From Welwitschia mirabilis (taxonomy: Eukaryota > Gnetophyta > Gnetopsida > Welwitschiales): a stretch of DNA of 64,000 nt. Shown in pieces: positions 35,414 through 49,600 of the stretch. Each line of letters opens with the position of its first letter. Within the stretch, counting starts at the first letter, position 1. Where the stretch lies: contig JBOZIK010000001.1 of assembly GCA_051453625.1 (NCBI GenBank), forward strand, positions 205,914,679 through 205,978,678, read 5' to 3'. A program made the translations under genes and the position numbers. The notes below the pieces were generated by a model that was given only the letters and a program-made list of their open reading frames with translations, was not told the origin of the DNA and did not search any database.

Positions 35414-35643
35414 CATTAATACCCACTATCAAAACCACTAACTTTATCATTCAAGATCATAATTACTAAGGATCACAATAAAATAATAATAATATAGCTA
35501 ATAATTTCATAAAATAAAATAATTTCATAACTATAAATAATATTAATGCAATCCATTAATACCCACTATCAAAACCACTAACTTTATCATTCAAGATCAT
35601 AATTACTAAAGATCACAATAAAATAATAATAGCATAGCTAATA
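35414..35643. repeat. 89-bp direct repeat pair in LTR B1
   Basis: 35414-35502 and 35555-35643 are nearly identical (attaatacccactatcaaaa start), separated by about 50 AT-rich bases. Absent from LTR B2. Confidence 0.9.
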
Positions 35644-36619
35644 TAACATGAATATCTTTTAAGCACAAAATTTTCTAAATTATAAATACAGATAACTATA
35701 TTATCTTGTAAACTCTATAATAACAAAATTATTTTAATTTAGTTTTTAAATGAATCATTAGACCTTAAAATTCTGGATGTGAATTTTACCACGCCTTAAA
35801 AGTTTCATCCTTGAAACTTAAATAAGAAAGGTTAATTCTTCTCTATAAAACATCTAATATATGCTTTTAAATAGATTTTGCTTCTATCTCTTCTAGTCAT
35901 TGTACTCACAAGGTTAATTTTATCTTCCTTTAACAACAGTTTCCTATTGATCCAAAACTTTAACTTGTCAATCTTCCAATGTATAGTTTAATTGAATAAG
36001 GTGGAATATAGTCCATCACTTTGTTAATTAATGATGTTGATCATTGTAATATTCCCAATCATCACTCATGTCTAGAATGATCAAGTTTCTAGGAATCTTC
36101 TTCCTCTACCCTTTACTTGACTTCATGGAATAAGCTCTAAAATTTAAAGTACATGAGTATATCAATTCACAGAACTCTTTTGTTATACATGAACTTTCAA
36201 TGTTCCCATTTCCTAAGGTTATAAGCTTACTCAATTATGGAAAACATTGTGAACTAGCATATCTTCATGAGAGGTTGGAATTAAGACCACATAATTGATT
36301 TTGCAAGTAACTTTCAAGAACATAGTTGAATATACTTGCAAATGTTTGAAAACTCTTCAATTTCATAAGCTAAGATATCTCAATAACCTCCTTACCCCAA
36401 ATTGTAACACACACTTCTAAAGTTGTTATGTATAAATTCCTTAAGCTTAAGCTTAAAAATTGTAGATCTCTTTCACACTACACTCCTTTATTGTGTACTT
36501 CTTTTAATGCCTCTTCTATACTTTTCCATGTTATCATGCATGACCATCACATCTATGAGACATGTAAACATGTATTCCTGATTAAAACAAGTGGTAATAC
36601 TCTAAAGCCTAGCTGATTT

Positions 36620-39600
36620 AATGATACTAATGTTCTAGTTTCATCATCTTTCCATTTATAAATTTTTAAAAGATTTTTTTCTTTTTTGAGTGTCTAGATT
36701 TATATTTTAAATATCTTTAGATAAATAAGCTTAAGGTAAAACTCATGAAACTTAATTAAATTATTTAAGGAAGAGCATCATCAAATAAGAACATAAAAAC
36801 ATACCTCACTATCTATAGCACTAATAGTCTTGTAACTTCGATCTAAGAATTATTTTTAATTCCAATTAATGTAATTAGTAGTTCATTCCTTCAATGTCTC
36901 TAAGTGGTTAAAATTCCATGTGCTCTTGTTCAAGAGCAATTGTCATACTTATATCCTAAATATATCTAATGGTGTTATTGATTTTCATTAAAGACTTAAA
37001 AACCCATATTTATTAACTCATAAATTCTAAAAACATTGTGTTTATTACAAAGTTTAAATTTTCAATTGTCCACATCCTGACAAATAAAAGTGTTTTTGTA
37101 AAACCTAATAAATTGTATGGACACCATTTTCTAAACACTTTAAGGATATAAATATCATCTTTTGAATTGGAACTATATTTAATGTCAAAAACATAATGGA
37201 TTGTAAAATCTGCCAATTGAATTGAATTGGAGGAAACAAAAAGAAGAGTTACAAGTGTTGTTGCACCTTGTAATTTTGGTCTATTGGTGATATGGACAAT
37301 GTCAGCTATGATTTATACTAGATCTTACTAAAAATTCTTAACAGTTAATCAAAGTCATCCAAAGAAGCAAACTAATCAAAATAAACACTTATCAAACCAA
37401 ATCAAGCTAAAAGATAAATGGAATAAAAGCATAAATCTCAAAAAACAAAAGGAATAAATAGTCAAAAAGAGCTTGCTTAAAATAAAATGCAAAACAAGAC
37501 AGAAACCCAAGGCATTCAGAGGCAGGGAAGAAATGAATCTGGCAGAAGTTGCTAATATAGTGGAGAATGCCATCCTTGATAAAATAAATCACAATGACTA
37601 TTTCTAAAACTTAGCACATGGAAATTAAAATCAAAGTTGGAAGGAAGAAACTATAGACACCAAGTGATGGATTCTAGGGGTTAAAATCATGATTTTTTTC
37701 ATTGCGATAGGTATAGGATGATTGGTTACCAACAAGGGTTTTTTGGTGGTAAGAATCAAAAGATCTACACAATAATAAGTGAAAAGAGTTAATGAAAATA
37801 CTAACTTCTTTTATCTGGTAATTTCCTAAATGTTTCATTCTCAGAGCATTTAATTAGTGAAACAAAAGTCACTAATTCCTATGTATTCATCATTGTAGTA
37901 ATGAGTGTTATTTTTGAAGTCAAGAAGAGGGAGATGAACATGAGCAAGCATCAAGTATTTGGACTTGTCATCAGAGGTATGGGTGTCAAGAATTATTTTT
38001 ATAGAGAGTAGTCTTTGCCAGGAGGTTTATCTTTGTCTACAAGCCATTGCATTGTCAGTGTATGCATTGTCACAAGATTATAAGGAAAATGGGGTATTCT
38101 TCTTTTAATCTTGTACTCTTCACTTATCAGTATCTCCTCTATCTCTTTTCTATATTCCTTCTTACCTATTGACATTTCACTACTGATGCTAGTTTTTCTT
38201 TTCTTCTATTATTCTATCTTTCTATTGACAACTGGACCATTCAAATAGTTATTTAAGTTTCTTATTTTAATCAAATTTTTCATTTTAGTTTTCAAGTTTT
38301 AAAGGTTATCTAGTGCTCTTTTCTTCATCTATGTTTAGTTCATTGAATTCAATAAGTAAAATCATTGGAATACTCAAATGATTTTAAACAAAGGAGTAGG
38401 ATAGAGATTTGCAAAAATTACTTCAATTTTGAGTGGTATGAAGGAATTATTTATCAAAGTAGTATGCAAGTAGGATAATTGCAAGTTTTTAGTTCAAATT
38501 TTGGATGGAAAAATTTGTAAAGAGGATACATAGCTATTATTATTATGGTTATTTCTCCCTAAAGAAGCCTAACCTATTCCTCTAAAGATGGCATTACAAA
38601 AATCCAGAGCACGAAAAATAGTTGATTAATTAAAGAATACAAAATAACATTGACTATAAAAAACCAACATAAGGCCGATGGATTTGAATTAATTAGCAAG
38701 AAATACGTAAGTATGCACTTGTAATGCCACCAACACTAAATAATACTCTACATACTATAAAAGCAGGAAGGCTCACATCGATGGTGGCATAGACAAAAAT
38801 CTAGAGCTATATGTCTAGCCTTTGAAAAATCATTAGCAATTGATCAAATTCTCCTAAAATACTTAGTAGAGTAAAAGTCTTAGAATGGTCTACAAAAAAT
38901 GCATAATGTTAAGGTAAGACAAATGCTTGATGCTTATAGCAATGTAAAATTATGAGTTCCTAAGGCATAAAAAGTATTCTAAAGGATATAGTAGTTAGCT
39001 AGGTTATCTAAGAAATAAGCATATGATTTTGAAAATGATGAAAACATATCACTAAAAAAAATTCCTAAATTACTATGTTATGATGAGACATTAAAATTTT
39101 AGTGAGATCTCATACATAGAGACAGAAACATAAATCCTTAAAGATAAGATACTTAAATATCTATGCTTATCATGAATGGCTTTAATTTTGAAATAATATT
39201 TCTCTGAAAGGGATATGAATAATTTCTTCACACTCTTCTTTTTCCATGATTAAAAAGGAAGTTGGTTTCATAATGAATCAGGAATTATTTCTTTATTCTC
39301 AAGGGTACCTCTATTTTGTTCCCCTCAAAATAATATATAAGGGCAATCATTTCAATTTTAATTTTAATTGGAAGGCGCATTCAACCATGTGATAATGCAT
39401 GCATTACTCAATTTTCTCCCCTTGTACATTACATTATAGATGACATAAGATATTAATCTAAGTTGCAGAAAAGTTGTTTATAAAAATTAGGAAAAAGCAT
39501 AATAGATCCAGTAGTTTAATCTAGAAATTAATTTTTTTCCAGATTATTACAGATTTTAGTCTTACTTATCAAAATTCTCAGTCTAAATCTATGTGAAATC

Positions 39601-41110
39601 CATCCTTTCTATACTCTTAAGTTAAGCTATGAATTGGTGAATATCTAGCTTCTCACCCACTCGATGTTAAATTCTAACTTGGCCAGCTCTAATATTCAGT
39701 GTTGGAAGTGTAGATCTTTATATAAGACTGTGATTCTCAAATTGGAGGAGGGTAATGCATTGGAAAATCTAAGATATTGTTTAACTCTTTAACTAAGGGG
39801 TCATTTATGTTTTCAATAGCTAGGTCTATATATTTGTCTAGCCAATCACTAAGAAATGATATAAAGAATTGCTCTACTTTCTGCAAACTTTAATTTCTTT
39901 TCTTCTTTCCTTGTACTTAAGAATGATTTCAATGAAGAGCTCCTGATATCTTCCATTCATAATATTTAATAGCATGGTCATTACAAATTTAAAGTCTTTG
40001 TATTAATTAAATGAAGTTCTCACCAGTCACCTTCAAACCATTCCTTGTCTCTTTCGTCACAGAAATCCTATCTCTTCCATGCAACTTGTAATAAAAAAAG
40101 AACATTGTGTTGTAGGATAAACAAGTGGGATTTTTAGCCTTTGTTAAAAGTGACCTAAATCTAGATTTTTTTTTTTTTTTTAAATTTCTACAAGGGCAAT
40201 GACTAACAACGCAAATAATGTTAACAATGGAAACAATAGAGTAGTGAATGAAGATAAAATAATAAAATGGTGGAATTACAATTTCTTGTTTCCTCTTTTA
40301 TTATTTTCAATATCTAATATAAACCTAAATTCCTTAAATGATGCAAGAATTGTATCAAACTAATGGTTCTTACCATTATTTAAAAGAAATAAAACCTCTC
40401 AAATCTTGAGTTCAGGTTGAAAACAATATTATTTTTCTTGATAATTTTTAATAACATATTTTTCAAATACTCTACATTCTTCTAAAACCTATAAAATACA
40501 GCTATCAAAGTGATATCAAATTATTTTTTTCCTCTTTACTATGGCATTAACAGTACATGATCCGTCAATGCCTTACAGAGCATCCAATGCACCTCACATA
40601 TGGGATTTCATTTTATGCTAATGTATTTAAGGTTTAAACATTATGCCTTTCACTCTTTTCCCTGAGATTGACAGTGCAGTTGAAAACTATATATCCTTAA
40701 TTTTTGAGTACTCCTATACTTCTTGTAGTTTATTAATACATTGGACTTATAAGTTAGCCTATAGCCATGCTCTACTGGAACATTCTCAATGTATGAGAGA
40801 CCATCCAACTAGTCCCTCAACACCACCGTGCAATTTTCATAGCATTTTTTTTGAAGTTCTCTACACTCATTTCATGGATATAGGCTTTTTTTTTAATGTT
40901 ATCTTTCATCTCAGAACGTAGACTGAAAAGAAGAGAAAATTTTAAACATCACATTTTTTCACATCGAAATTGTTACAAAGACAAGGAAGAATAGTACAGT
41001 GTCAATAGTGAGGGGGTTTTCTTTAGTTAAAAGAGAAGGCTAGAGAATAGGATTTATGCCATTAAAACAAAAAAGATTGATCTCATAGTAGGAGCACTTT
41101 TAGATCAAGT
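36620..41110. other. unassigned AT-rich body of internal B
   Basis: About 4.5 kb with no repeat partner in the window and no supported gene. Composition is slightly more mixed around 37370-38150 and 39580-40130, which may be decayed coding sequence of unknown source. Confidence 0.4.
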
Positions 41111-41116
41111 ATTTTC

Positions 41117-41300
41117 AAGACAAGGGTGTTTTCAAAATGAAGCATTTCAGAATGAAGCCATTTCAAAATGAAGCATTTTAGAATGAAGGCATATCAGAAT
41201 GAAGTATTTTAAAATGAACACATATAAGAATGAAGTATTTTAAAATGAAGGCATTTCAGATTGAAGAATTTCTAAATGAACTCATTTCTAAGTAAGGTGT
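41117..41300. repeat. minisatellite, 17-19-base unit
   Basis: About nine degenerate units of aaaatgaagcatttcag and aatgaaggcatttca, losing regularity toward 41300. Confidence 0.85.
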
Positions 41301-41960
41301 TTCAAGCCATTTTTAAGCAAGGCATTTTTTATTGAATAGGAGTGAGCATTTCTAAGCAAAAAGGGATGAGTGTTTTTGGTGACCTACCATTCAATTTAAA
41401 AGTAATGTTCATTAAGATGACCAATCGACTTCCACCATTTTTAATGCTTCTACAACACATTATTCCAATACCTCGGCTTGTGTAGTTCAATAAAGCACCC
41501 ATGTCGATGAAAGCTCTTGTCCCTTTTAATGCTTCTTATCCTCTAATCCACACACAGTTCTATCTTATTATTTAACTATACTCCCTTTATCCTTAGATTT
41601 TCAGATTTAGTCCTCTTCCCAGAATTTGCATGAATAATTCTATCGGACATGAAAGGAGAAAAGCAAGATAAAAAAGTGTCATTTAGATAGTCTCAAGAAG
41701 TCATCAAGATGCATGGCTACTTCTGTATTATATTGTTAAACATGTGAATGGTACTATAGGACCTGTGTGTAAGATATTTCTATGCAAAATTATGTCATTT
41801 TGATAATGTCCTTATCCACTATACAACACCTTACAAATCAATTTTAAAGACATAAGCACAGTGTAAGTGCTCAATGTGAAATACATACCTTCTACTGATG
41901 CCATTTGAGAATCACAAAAATAACTAATTTAAGATTTATTTATTATTATAATTTTATCAT

Positions 41961-41962
41961 AA

Positions 41963-42050
<88 letters not shown>
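41961..42050. repeat. (ATT)n-(TAA)n perfect palindrome
   Basis: About twelve ATT triplets run directly into about eighteen TAA/AAT triplets, giving a long self-complementary stretch that could fold into a hairpin or cruciform. Confidence 0.95.
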
Positions 42051-42052
<2 letters not shown>

Positions 42053-42502
42053 AACTTTTTTTTTAATATATATATATGCTTAAGCTAAACTAGCATTGGA
42101 GTACTCTTCTTAAGGATTTTATGCTGGAATTGCTGCCTTGGTACATTAGTATGCTCTATTCACAATGAGGTGTGGAGTTCAATTTCCAAAACAAGAAAAA
42201 GACTAGTCTTTTGTATTGGAGTTATTCTTCTCTCAACATGACAATCAATCATTTTTCTAGATAGAAGACTTATGGACTCTCTATGAAGATATTTATCTTA
42301 AACTACATTTTCATTAGCATTATTCATTTTAATGGCATCTTTCTCTTACACTACCTTATCTTTAAGCATGAAATTTCCTTGTATTTTAACTAGAATATTT
42401 ATCATCATAATTTATCTTATTTAACTATTACACAACCTAGGCTTAAATGTTGAAATGTACAATGTCTTTAAAATGATCACTCCTAGTGAAATTTTAACCT
42501 AG

Positions 42503-42515
42503 GGCTCTGATACCA
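42503..42515 (-). other. Met-tRNA primer-binding site, element B
   Basis: Plus-strand ggctctgatacca is the exact complement of TGGTATCAGAGCC. It fixes the orientation and the LTR B2 border (42519). It is the best-preserved primer site in the window. Confidence 0.9.
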
Positions 42516-42518
42516 AAA

Positions 42519-44594
42519 TGTAACACCCATATTTCTAACTTTAAATAATACAAAGTTACTTATTTACCAAAGGGTTAAGTCCTCACCCTTCAATCTATCA
42601 AATGCATTAATATGAAATACACTATAATTTTAATAGAAAATTTAGCATGAAAGGACGCTTAACTTTAATGCCCTTAAACATATTTATTTATGATATCATT
42701 TAAATAATAACAAATGAACATTAATACTATAATTAAAGGCATAACTTCCAAAATTAATACTCATAATTAGACTATAAATTTTCAAGGAAGGATTGCAATG
42801 ATGCATAAAAATAAATTGTTCAATTCCATACTTAATTGAATAATAACTCAAGAAAAGATATTCACAAATTGACATTTAATGTATGCTCAAGATAAATACA
42901 TTACTAAATATTTTAAGCTTCTTAATTGAATTCTTCAAGAAAAGTATAAGGAATATATGATCAAATCTTCATATTTCATTACAATAATATATTCAAGGAA
43001 AGATATTCACTATACAATGCTCAATGTATCAAGACTGAGAAATTTGATAAAACTATGAGGGATACACATAATAAAAATAGATTTTAACTATCAATGCACA
43101 TCCAATAAGGCATTATTCAAGAAAGGTATATAGTGTCCTCAATCATAGTCATATAAACTCTAAACATTTCAAGATTTATGAAGGAAATACAAGTTCATTC
43201 TACAAAATTTCCCAACAATACTAGAATAATAATCCTTCACATCTTTATGCCCACTTTAATAATCATGCTATAGATTTTCCACCTTTCACACAAGGAATAT
43301 GGAATGAGAACTATGAAAATCTCATTGCTCCCAGTATGGTCCAGGTAAGACAAGGCAAGATAAGATAAAGATGTTTCAAATGTTAAGATAGGCAAGAAAA
43401 AAGTAAGAACTTCAAGAACAAGTTGTATCACGAGAAAATCGATCTTATGATTATGAAATGAGAATAATCAATATATATTTTCTCATATTTCGATCAATTC
43501 ACTACCTCATTTGGCGATCTATAAAGCCCATTGCCACATTTGATGATTTGTGATTCTCACATAATATTTTCATATTTTACTTACTTCATTACCTCATTTA
43601 GTGATCTGTGAAGCCCCTGCCTCATTTAGCAATTTGTGGAATTACATAATCATAAGTTCACAAGAAATCATAATGTCAAGAGAAGTATGGTAAAGGTATA
43701 ACTGTGAAGTATCAATACACAATAAGAACAATTCAAGATTATATTACTAAGACATCGAGTACATAAAATAATAGGAGTTAAGGCTTGAAATAAGACTAAT
43801 CCTACTTTTATCACACATGTTTATATTCTTTTTGTAAGAAAATAGACACAACAAGAAATAGAACCATACTAAGATTAAAATGAAGATTCAAGAATTCTTG
43901 ATGATGTTCAAGACTTGAAGGTTCGAAGGCTTATCACAAAAGAAAGGAGAATCAAGGAAGCAAGAAGAAATAGAACCATACTCGAATTAAAATAAAGATC
44001 GAGAATTACCAAAGATTTTTAAGACTTGAATGTTCGAAGTCTTATCCAAGCTCCAAGGTTCAGTAGCAAAGTATTCTCCAAAAACTAAAGTGAGGAAAAA
44101 AGGAGAAACAGGATCATATTTATAATTGAGGTCTAGTGAAATGTGAAGGGTCACGAGAATATGAAGATAAAACATCATAAAGGAGGGTGATTAAGGTAGT
44201 GGGAGTTACATAACATCTCATAAAGGATTTCTTGGCATCAGGTGCTTTAATAATGAAAAAAAGAATTCTTTCTATTCTATCACATTTAATCATAATAATG
44301 AGGAATAATAAATAATAATCCTCCATAATTAACATTTAATCATGCATAATTTTTAGGAAAGTGCAACAATAATAATAAGTAAATGAAATCGTTACCACTA
44401 CAAGAACATTATTGAAGATTTATAAATAATGTTTTAATCAAGACAAAAGGAACTCAAAGCACAATTTAATATAATAGCATCTTAATAATATAATATTTAT
44501 ATTGGTTGAATATCTTAAAATAATTAAATCTTTTAGTAATTCATTAAACTTAATCTTTACATATTTTAAAAGAAGTAAAAATATGGATGTGATA
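42519..44594 (-). repeat. LTR B2, shared by elements B and C
   Basis: 2076 bp from TGTAACACCC to GATGTGATA. It is the 5' LTR of B and the 3' LTR of C. Contains a short minisatellite (43499-43643), a tandem duplication of about 110 bp (43853-43940 and 43962-44049, single in B1) and a TATA box at 44116-44126. Confidence 0.82.
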
Positions 44595-45921
44595 TTTCTC
44601 ACATCCTTAAGAAGTTTTGTCCTCAAAACTTGAATAAGAAAACTTAATTCTTCATTATCATCCATCTATTTTGTATTTTCTAGTAGCTTCTACTCCTATC
44701 TCTCCTAATTGTAATAGTAAAGTTGAATTGTTGTCCACGTGCTTGCTAATCAAGATTATGATAACACCAATCATCTCTTGTATATGGGATGATCAAGCCT
44801 CTAAGAATTCTCTTCTTCCTTTATCATTCACTTTGATTTCATGGTGTAAGCTCTAAAACTTGTAGTACATAAGTATATCAATTCAAAAAATTCTTTTTTT
44901 GATAGATGAACATTTAATCTTTTCCATTTCCTAAGGTCATAATTCTTACTTAATTATCAAAAATGTTATGATCTAATATCTCTTCATGAGATGTTGAATA
45001 GAGATCACATAATTGATTTTGTAAGGAAGTTTTAAGAACATAGTTGAATATACTTGTAGATGGTTGAAAACCCTTCTATTCCATAAGCCACAAGATCTCA
45101 ATGACCTCCTTACTTTAATCGAAAGCAAAATATACATGAACTATTAAGTTCAAAACTGTAATTTAAGTATGGCAATACAATAATCTTTTACTCCAAATTG
45201 TGATACACACTTCTAAAGTTGTTATGTATAAATTACTTAAGCCTAATCTCATAAGATATAAGTCTCTTCCACTCTATACTCTTTGTTGTGAGCTTCTTAC
45301 AATGCCTCTATAACACTTTTACTTGTATAAATTAGTTTAGTTTCTACTTCAAAAATTAATATGCATGATGTAGCATTTAATGAGTTAAGAAATATGGGAA
45401 ACCTTTAAGAAAAGGAGTTATTTGAATGTTTTTTGATAGATTACCAAGATAAATTAAAAAAGTTAAGAAGCCCACCTAAATAAACTTACACTTCATCTAA
45501 TGATCAATTCACACATCATCATATATTGAGAGAAGGTGTTGAAGATTTATATAAGGTGTTATGAAATGTTTGTATGTTACTCTTTATTTTAAGGCATTTA
45601 TAGAATTCTACATTTATGTTGACAAGAATTTAAAATTTTAGGTTATGTTAAAATCTAAAGTAGAAGGTTTAATTAGTTCTTTGATGCATTCTTGAATACA
45701 TAATGAAAATAGATGAGAGTAAATACTAAAACACACACATGAAAAAGTATAATTTTCAAGTGAATTAGGAAATCTTGCATTATAGCATGATGTACCTTAT
45801 ATTAATTACAAGTGCACTATTTAAGGAAAACTTTCTTTTAGTTTCTAACCTTATGCAGCTTGCCTCGGCTTCTAGTGCTTAGTTGAATGCAACTTTGAAT
45901 TAGGTTTCAAGATGTTTCCTA

Positions 45922-45993
45922 CATTTTCTTTTTTTTTTTCTTTTTTTTTTCTTTCTTTTCTTTTTCTTTTCTTCTTTCATTTATTTTTTTTTT
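45922..45993. repeat. polypyrimidine tract in internal C
   Basis: About 70 bases almost only T and C; A has a shorter T-rich tract at 5005-5040 and A' at 13885-13918. Expanded in this copy. Confidence 0.9.
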
Positions 45994-46609
45994 AGGAGTT
46001 GGGGTAGTATTTCATGTGCTCTTGCTAGTTATTCTCATTATTTAATTTAACTTTAACATGCTCTAAAAGTTATACAACTTATGTATCATAACCTCCAACA
46101 TTCACATTAGGATCATACTTTTCAAATAAAATATCAATTGAGTCTAACACTTTTAGCCATATTAAAATCATTGGAGTAAGACCAAAACATGCAATGTGAT
46201 CTGATATTAAAAAAGTAAGACTAGCATATAAAGTTTCCTAAAATCAATATCATTTCCATTCTCTAAGACCACCAATTATAGCATCTAATTAATTTAGTCT
46301 TCACACATTAGCTCTTATGAATTTTAGTCTATGTAAAGGTATTAGTATCAGACTTCCATAGTGGCATATTTCAAAAAACTTCCTATGTATGAGTCTCCCC
46401 TAAAAGATACAATGATTATTCCTGAAACTAATCATCCATCCAATTACTTTCACTTTTATGAACTTATAAAAACTATTTACATAAAAATTTTAGCCTTAAA
46501 TGTCATACTTGTTAATAAGATAATTTATACCTAGACTTAAATTGACCTAAAATTTTAAACTCATTCATATGCCTAAACTTAATACTCCAAATTAATAATT
46601 TCTTTACTA

Positions 46610-46628
46610 TACATACATACATATATAT

Positions 46629-46661
<33 letters not shown>
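46610..46661. repeat. CATA / AT / GA microsatellite in internal C
   Basis: acatacatacatatatatg followed by (ga)16, at the position of the microsatellites at 5640 and 22055. Confidence 0.9.
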
Positions 46662-46664
<3 letters not shown>

Positions 46665-49600
46665 GAATTCTATAAGTGTCTATGTCTTAACTTATCTATT
46701 TTAAACTATATTCAACTATATGTTATAACAAAAATTGAATTTCATTTTCATTTGAAATTAAACTCACTACTTCTTTTCTAAGATTTTTATGGCTCAGTTA
46801 CTATGCCAAACCTAAGTCAGTTAGAAAGGGAAAAAAGTAAAAAAAAATACTACAAACTAAGTGAATTATTGACATAACCTTATTTTATTTATGTATGCAC
46901 TAAAAGTTGCTTATCGATGTTATGTGATGGCTTTAAGCACATGATCTAGTATTTTTTTAGTTCTTTTGGTAACCATTGCACTATCCTTAATCATCTATTA
47001 GTAAGCATACCTCTTTAAAACCATGTTGAAGGCATGGGGCAAAGTTCTCAAATTCTAAGTACACAAGATATCGATGAGCATGTTCTTCCTTAATCACTTT
47101 TCATCTATCTTTAGAAGTTTACTTCCATATTAGATCAATGGAAAAGAAAAAAATTAATACTTCTATCAAGTTATGTAGTTTCACTATCAATACATAATTA
47201 ATTCCATAAGTAACTCTTTGTTCACTCGTATTACTAGCAAATCTATGCCTTAAAGTTAGTCATTCTTGGTAAAAAAAAGAAAACAAACTCATAAACACCT
47301 AATGATGACTCTGGGTTAAAGGCCGAGAGTGATGAACAATGAAAGTTGTATTGTAAGGAAATGAAATGCATAATAGAGAAGGAGAATTTACAATAGTAGT
47401 ATTAAGATTGCGTTACGCTAGAGAAGGAATGATACATAAGGAAAAGAGTGTTGCACAAGAGAAAGAGTAAAGTATGAGTGAAAAAGCATAGGAAGTCAAT
47501 TTGAAAAATAGTTAAGAAGGCAAGATGAAGCTATTTTAATAAGTTTATGCATTATTAAATTTGATAGAAAGAGTGAGAAACATTTTTATTTCTTTGAAGT
47601 AACATCAAATAAGGGAAGGAGAAAATGAAAACATGTTTTCTAAAATGTGTTTCACACAAAATCACCTTGTTTTTATTTAATGATTGAATGCTAAGATTAC
47701 ATGAATAAATAGATTATAGCAGTGAGCAGTGTTTCATGGTGCAAGGATGCAAGATATAGGAGATTAAAAGGAAGTTACTATAAAGTATCATCATAAACAC
47801 ACCTAAGGGAAAGGACTCATAAATTACACTATCATACAAAATAGGTGCAAAATAGATCTGATGTGTGTAACTAATGCCAAAGGTAAGGATAGTATAATGG
47901 CTTGATTTATATGTCCTACCTCATAATGTAATAGTCAAGAAAGAGGAAAGATGAGTAAGGGACTAGTGATTAAGTTCTCATAGTTTACGCATCCCACTCT
48001 TTTGGCTTGGTAAGCACTAATCTCTTTAGACCATTAGATATTCTAATAATGTCATTTTTTAATCTAATGTTAATCCTTATAAAATATAGAAGGAATTTAA
48101 GAATAAGTTAGCTAACTTTATTTTTCTTTTTCACAAATGAAAACATTATGATTGCTACAAGCAGCATCAATCCCAAGGCCTATGTTTACATTAGTTATAA
48201 TATTTATTCCTTTAATGAAATCTAAGAATTTTTGCATTACAATTATTAATAACATCCTTGCCTCCTTGTCAAATTCTATGTTTTATGGATTGCCTTAAAT
48301 CTACCTTCATTTCCTTTAGGCTAGTATGAATAATACTGCATAGGGTTACCTTGGGAGTACTCGTAAGTATCATTTATAAAAGTAAGAATTAATGTTAATT
48401 TGTTTCTAATATAGTCATAAGGAATTCTTTTATTCAATTTTTTGATCCCAAAAAAGTAGATATCAATGTCTCGCAGCTTTGTCTCGTAATAGTGAATTAT
48501 AAACTTTAATACTAAGGGTTTTGCTAAAATATTAATGCATTAATATAGATAAACTTAAGATCTGGAAAAGGCATACAATGCCTTTTCACATGTCAATCTC
48601 ATGCAATAATAGATGGAAAGGCATACTCGTTTAGCCTATCTATAGCATTAATAAAAATTTCTTCTTAGGACTTTGATCTCATACTAAATAAGCATAACAC
48701 ATGTGTATATTAAACTCTTCAAGTAGTTCAAGCATTACAGTACTATGTGTTCTTATGGATCTCTTACAAATATCTTCCTCAAGAAGTATTTTAATGTTAA
48801 CATTATAGTATTAGTATATATCTTATTAAACTTAGCACTATGATATGTGAGATAAGTAAAATGAGGTCTTCACTAAAAATCTGTGATGGATGTTTTTTTC
48901 TATGATTAATCACTTACCCTCATGCATTGCAACTACTCAAAAATAGACATGAATCACCCAATGCATCCTTTGAAAACAACTATGTTACTTACATAAAATA
49001 AATCCCATTCTACCATGGATCTTTAGAATAAATTTACCTCTCATTCCTACTCCTTTCATAGTGTTGTTAAGAATAGTAACCTTCTTTCTAGCTTCTATCT
49101 ATTTAATGAATTAAAAGTATTTCTCCTTTTACTTTCTTTATAACTTCATTGCATGCCTGTCAAGGAGTGCCTTTTAGATCCCATAAGACCCTATATTCCA
49201 TAACATAACTTCAAATCCATAAGCTACTAGCATTCTAGAATAAACCTTACTGATTTTATTACATCATAGCCTTCCATATAAATCAAAATAATCATGCAAA
49301 ATGGTTATCTTTCTTAATTAACATGAGCCCTTTTAAATCCTATGCACTAAGAAGTGAGTATTGAAATTCTTGTCATAGAACCAAGCCTTAGATTGCAAGA
49401 AATTTTATTATTCACTAGATATTTCCCCAAATTAGACATTTCTCTAAATGGAATAGCATTAACGTTGTCAATAATATCTACCTACATCTTCTCACATGTG
49501 ATGTATGTACAGCTCTTAAAGAAATGAAAAGCATAGAGCCTTTTATCTCTACCTATTTAGCCATGCTTCTCACTCTACTTTCTTTCATATAGTTATTCCT

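Larger units (their letters stand above)
33264..35783 (-). repeat. LTR B1, left LTR of element B
   Basis: Begins TGTAATACCAGTATTTCTAA, matching LTR B2 (42519: TGTAACACCCATATTTCTAA), and ends ggatgtga before a polypurine-tract complement at 35784. It is longer than B2 because the tcattcggtgatctgtgg-type minisatellite (34244-34592) is expanded and an 89-bp direct repeat with spacer (35414-35643) is added. Contains a 10-N run. Its 3' part is related to the A-type LTR; its first half is different. Confidence 0.8.
35784..42518 (-). mobile_element. internal region B
   Basis: Starts with a degraded polypurine tract and about 800 bases similar to the start of internal A (35784-36600), then diverges completely. 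It ends with a well-preserved Met-tRNA primer site (42503-42515) next to LTR B2. Between 36620 and 42400 I recognise no pol domain. Short open frames (40643-40921, 37407-37592) have no familiar motif. At 40204 an Asn-rich start MTNNANNVNNGNNRVVNEDK is readable on the plus strand but continues only briefly. Contains a minisatellite (41117-41300) and a long ATT/TAA palindrome (41961-42050). Confidence 0.6.

Noticed and set aside
37376-37592. Overlapping hydrophobic frames on the minus strand
   Set aside because: Two overlapping frames of similar length with no motif. Probably chance in AT-rich DNA.
40643-40921. 92-codon frame in internal B
   Set aside because: No recognisable motif, no second copy, and AT-rich composition like its surroundings. 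Length alone is not evidence here.
42130-42200. Possible second SINE near a gagttcaatttcc motif
   Set aside because: The B-box match is weak, there is no A box at the right spacing, no A tail and no target duplication.
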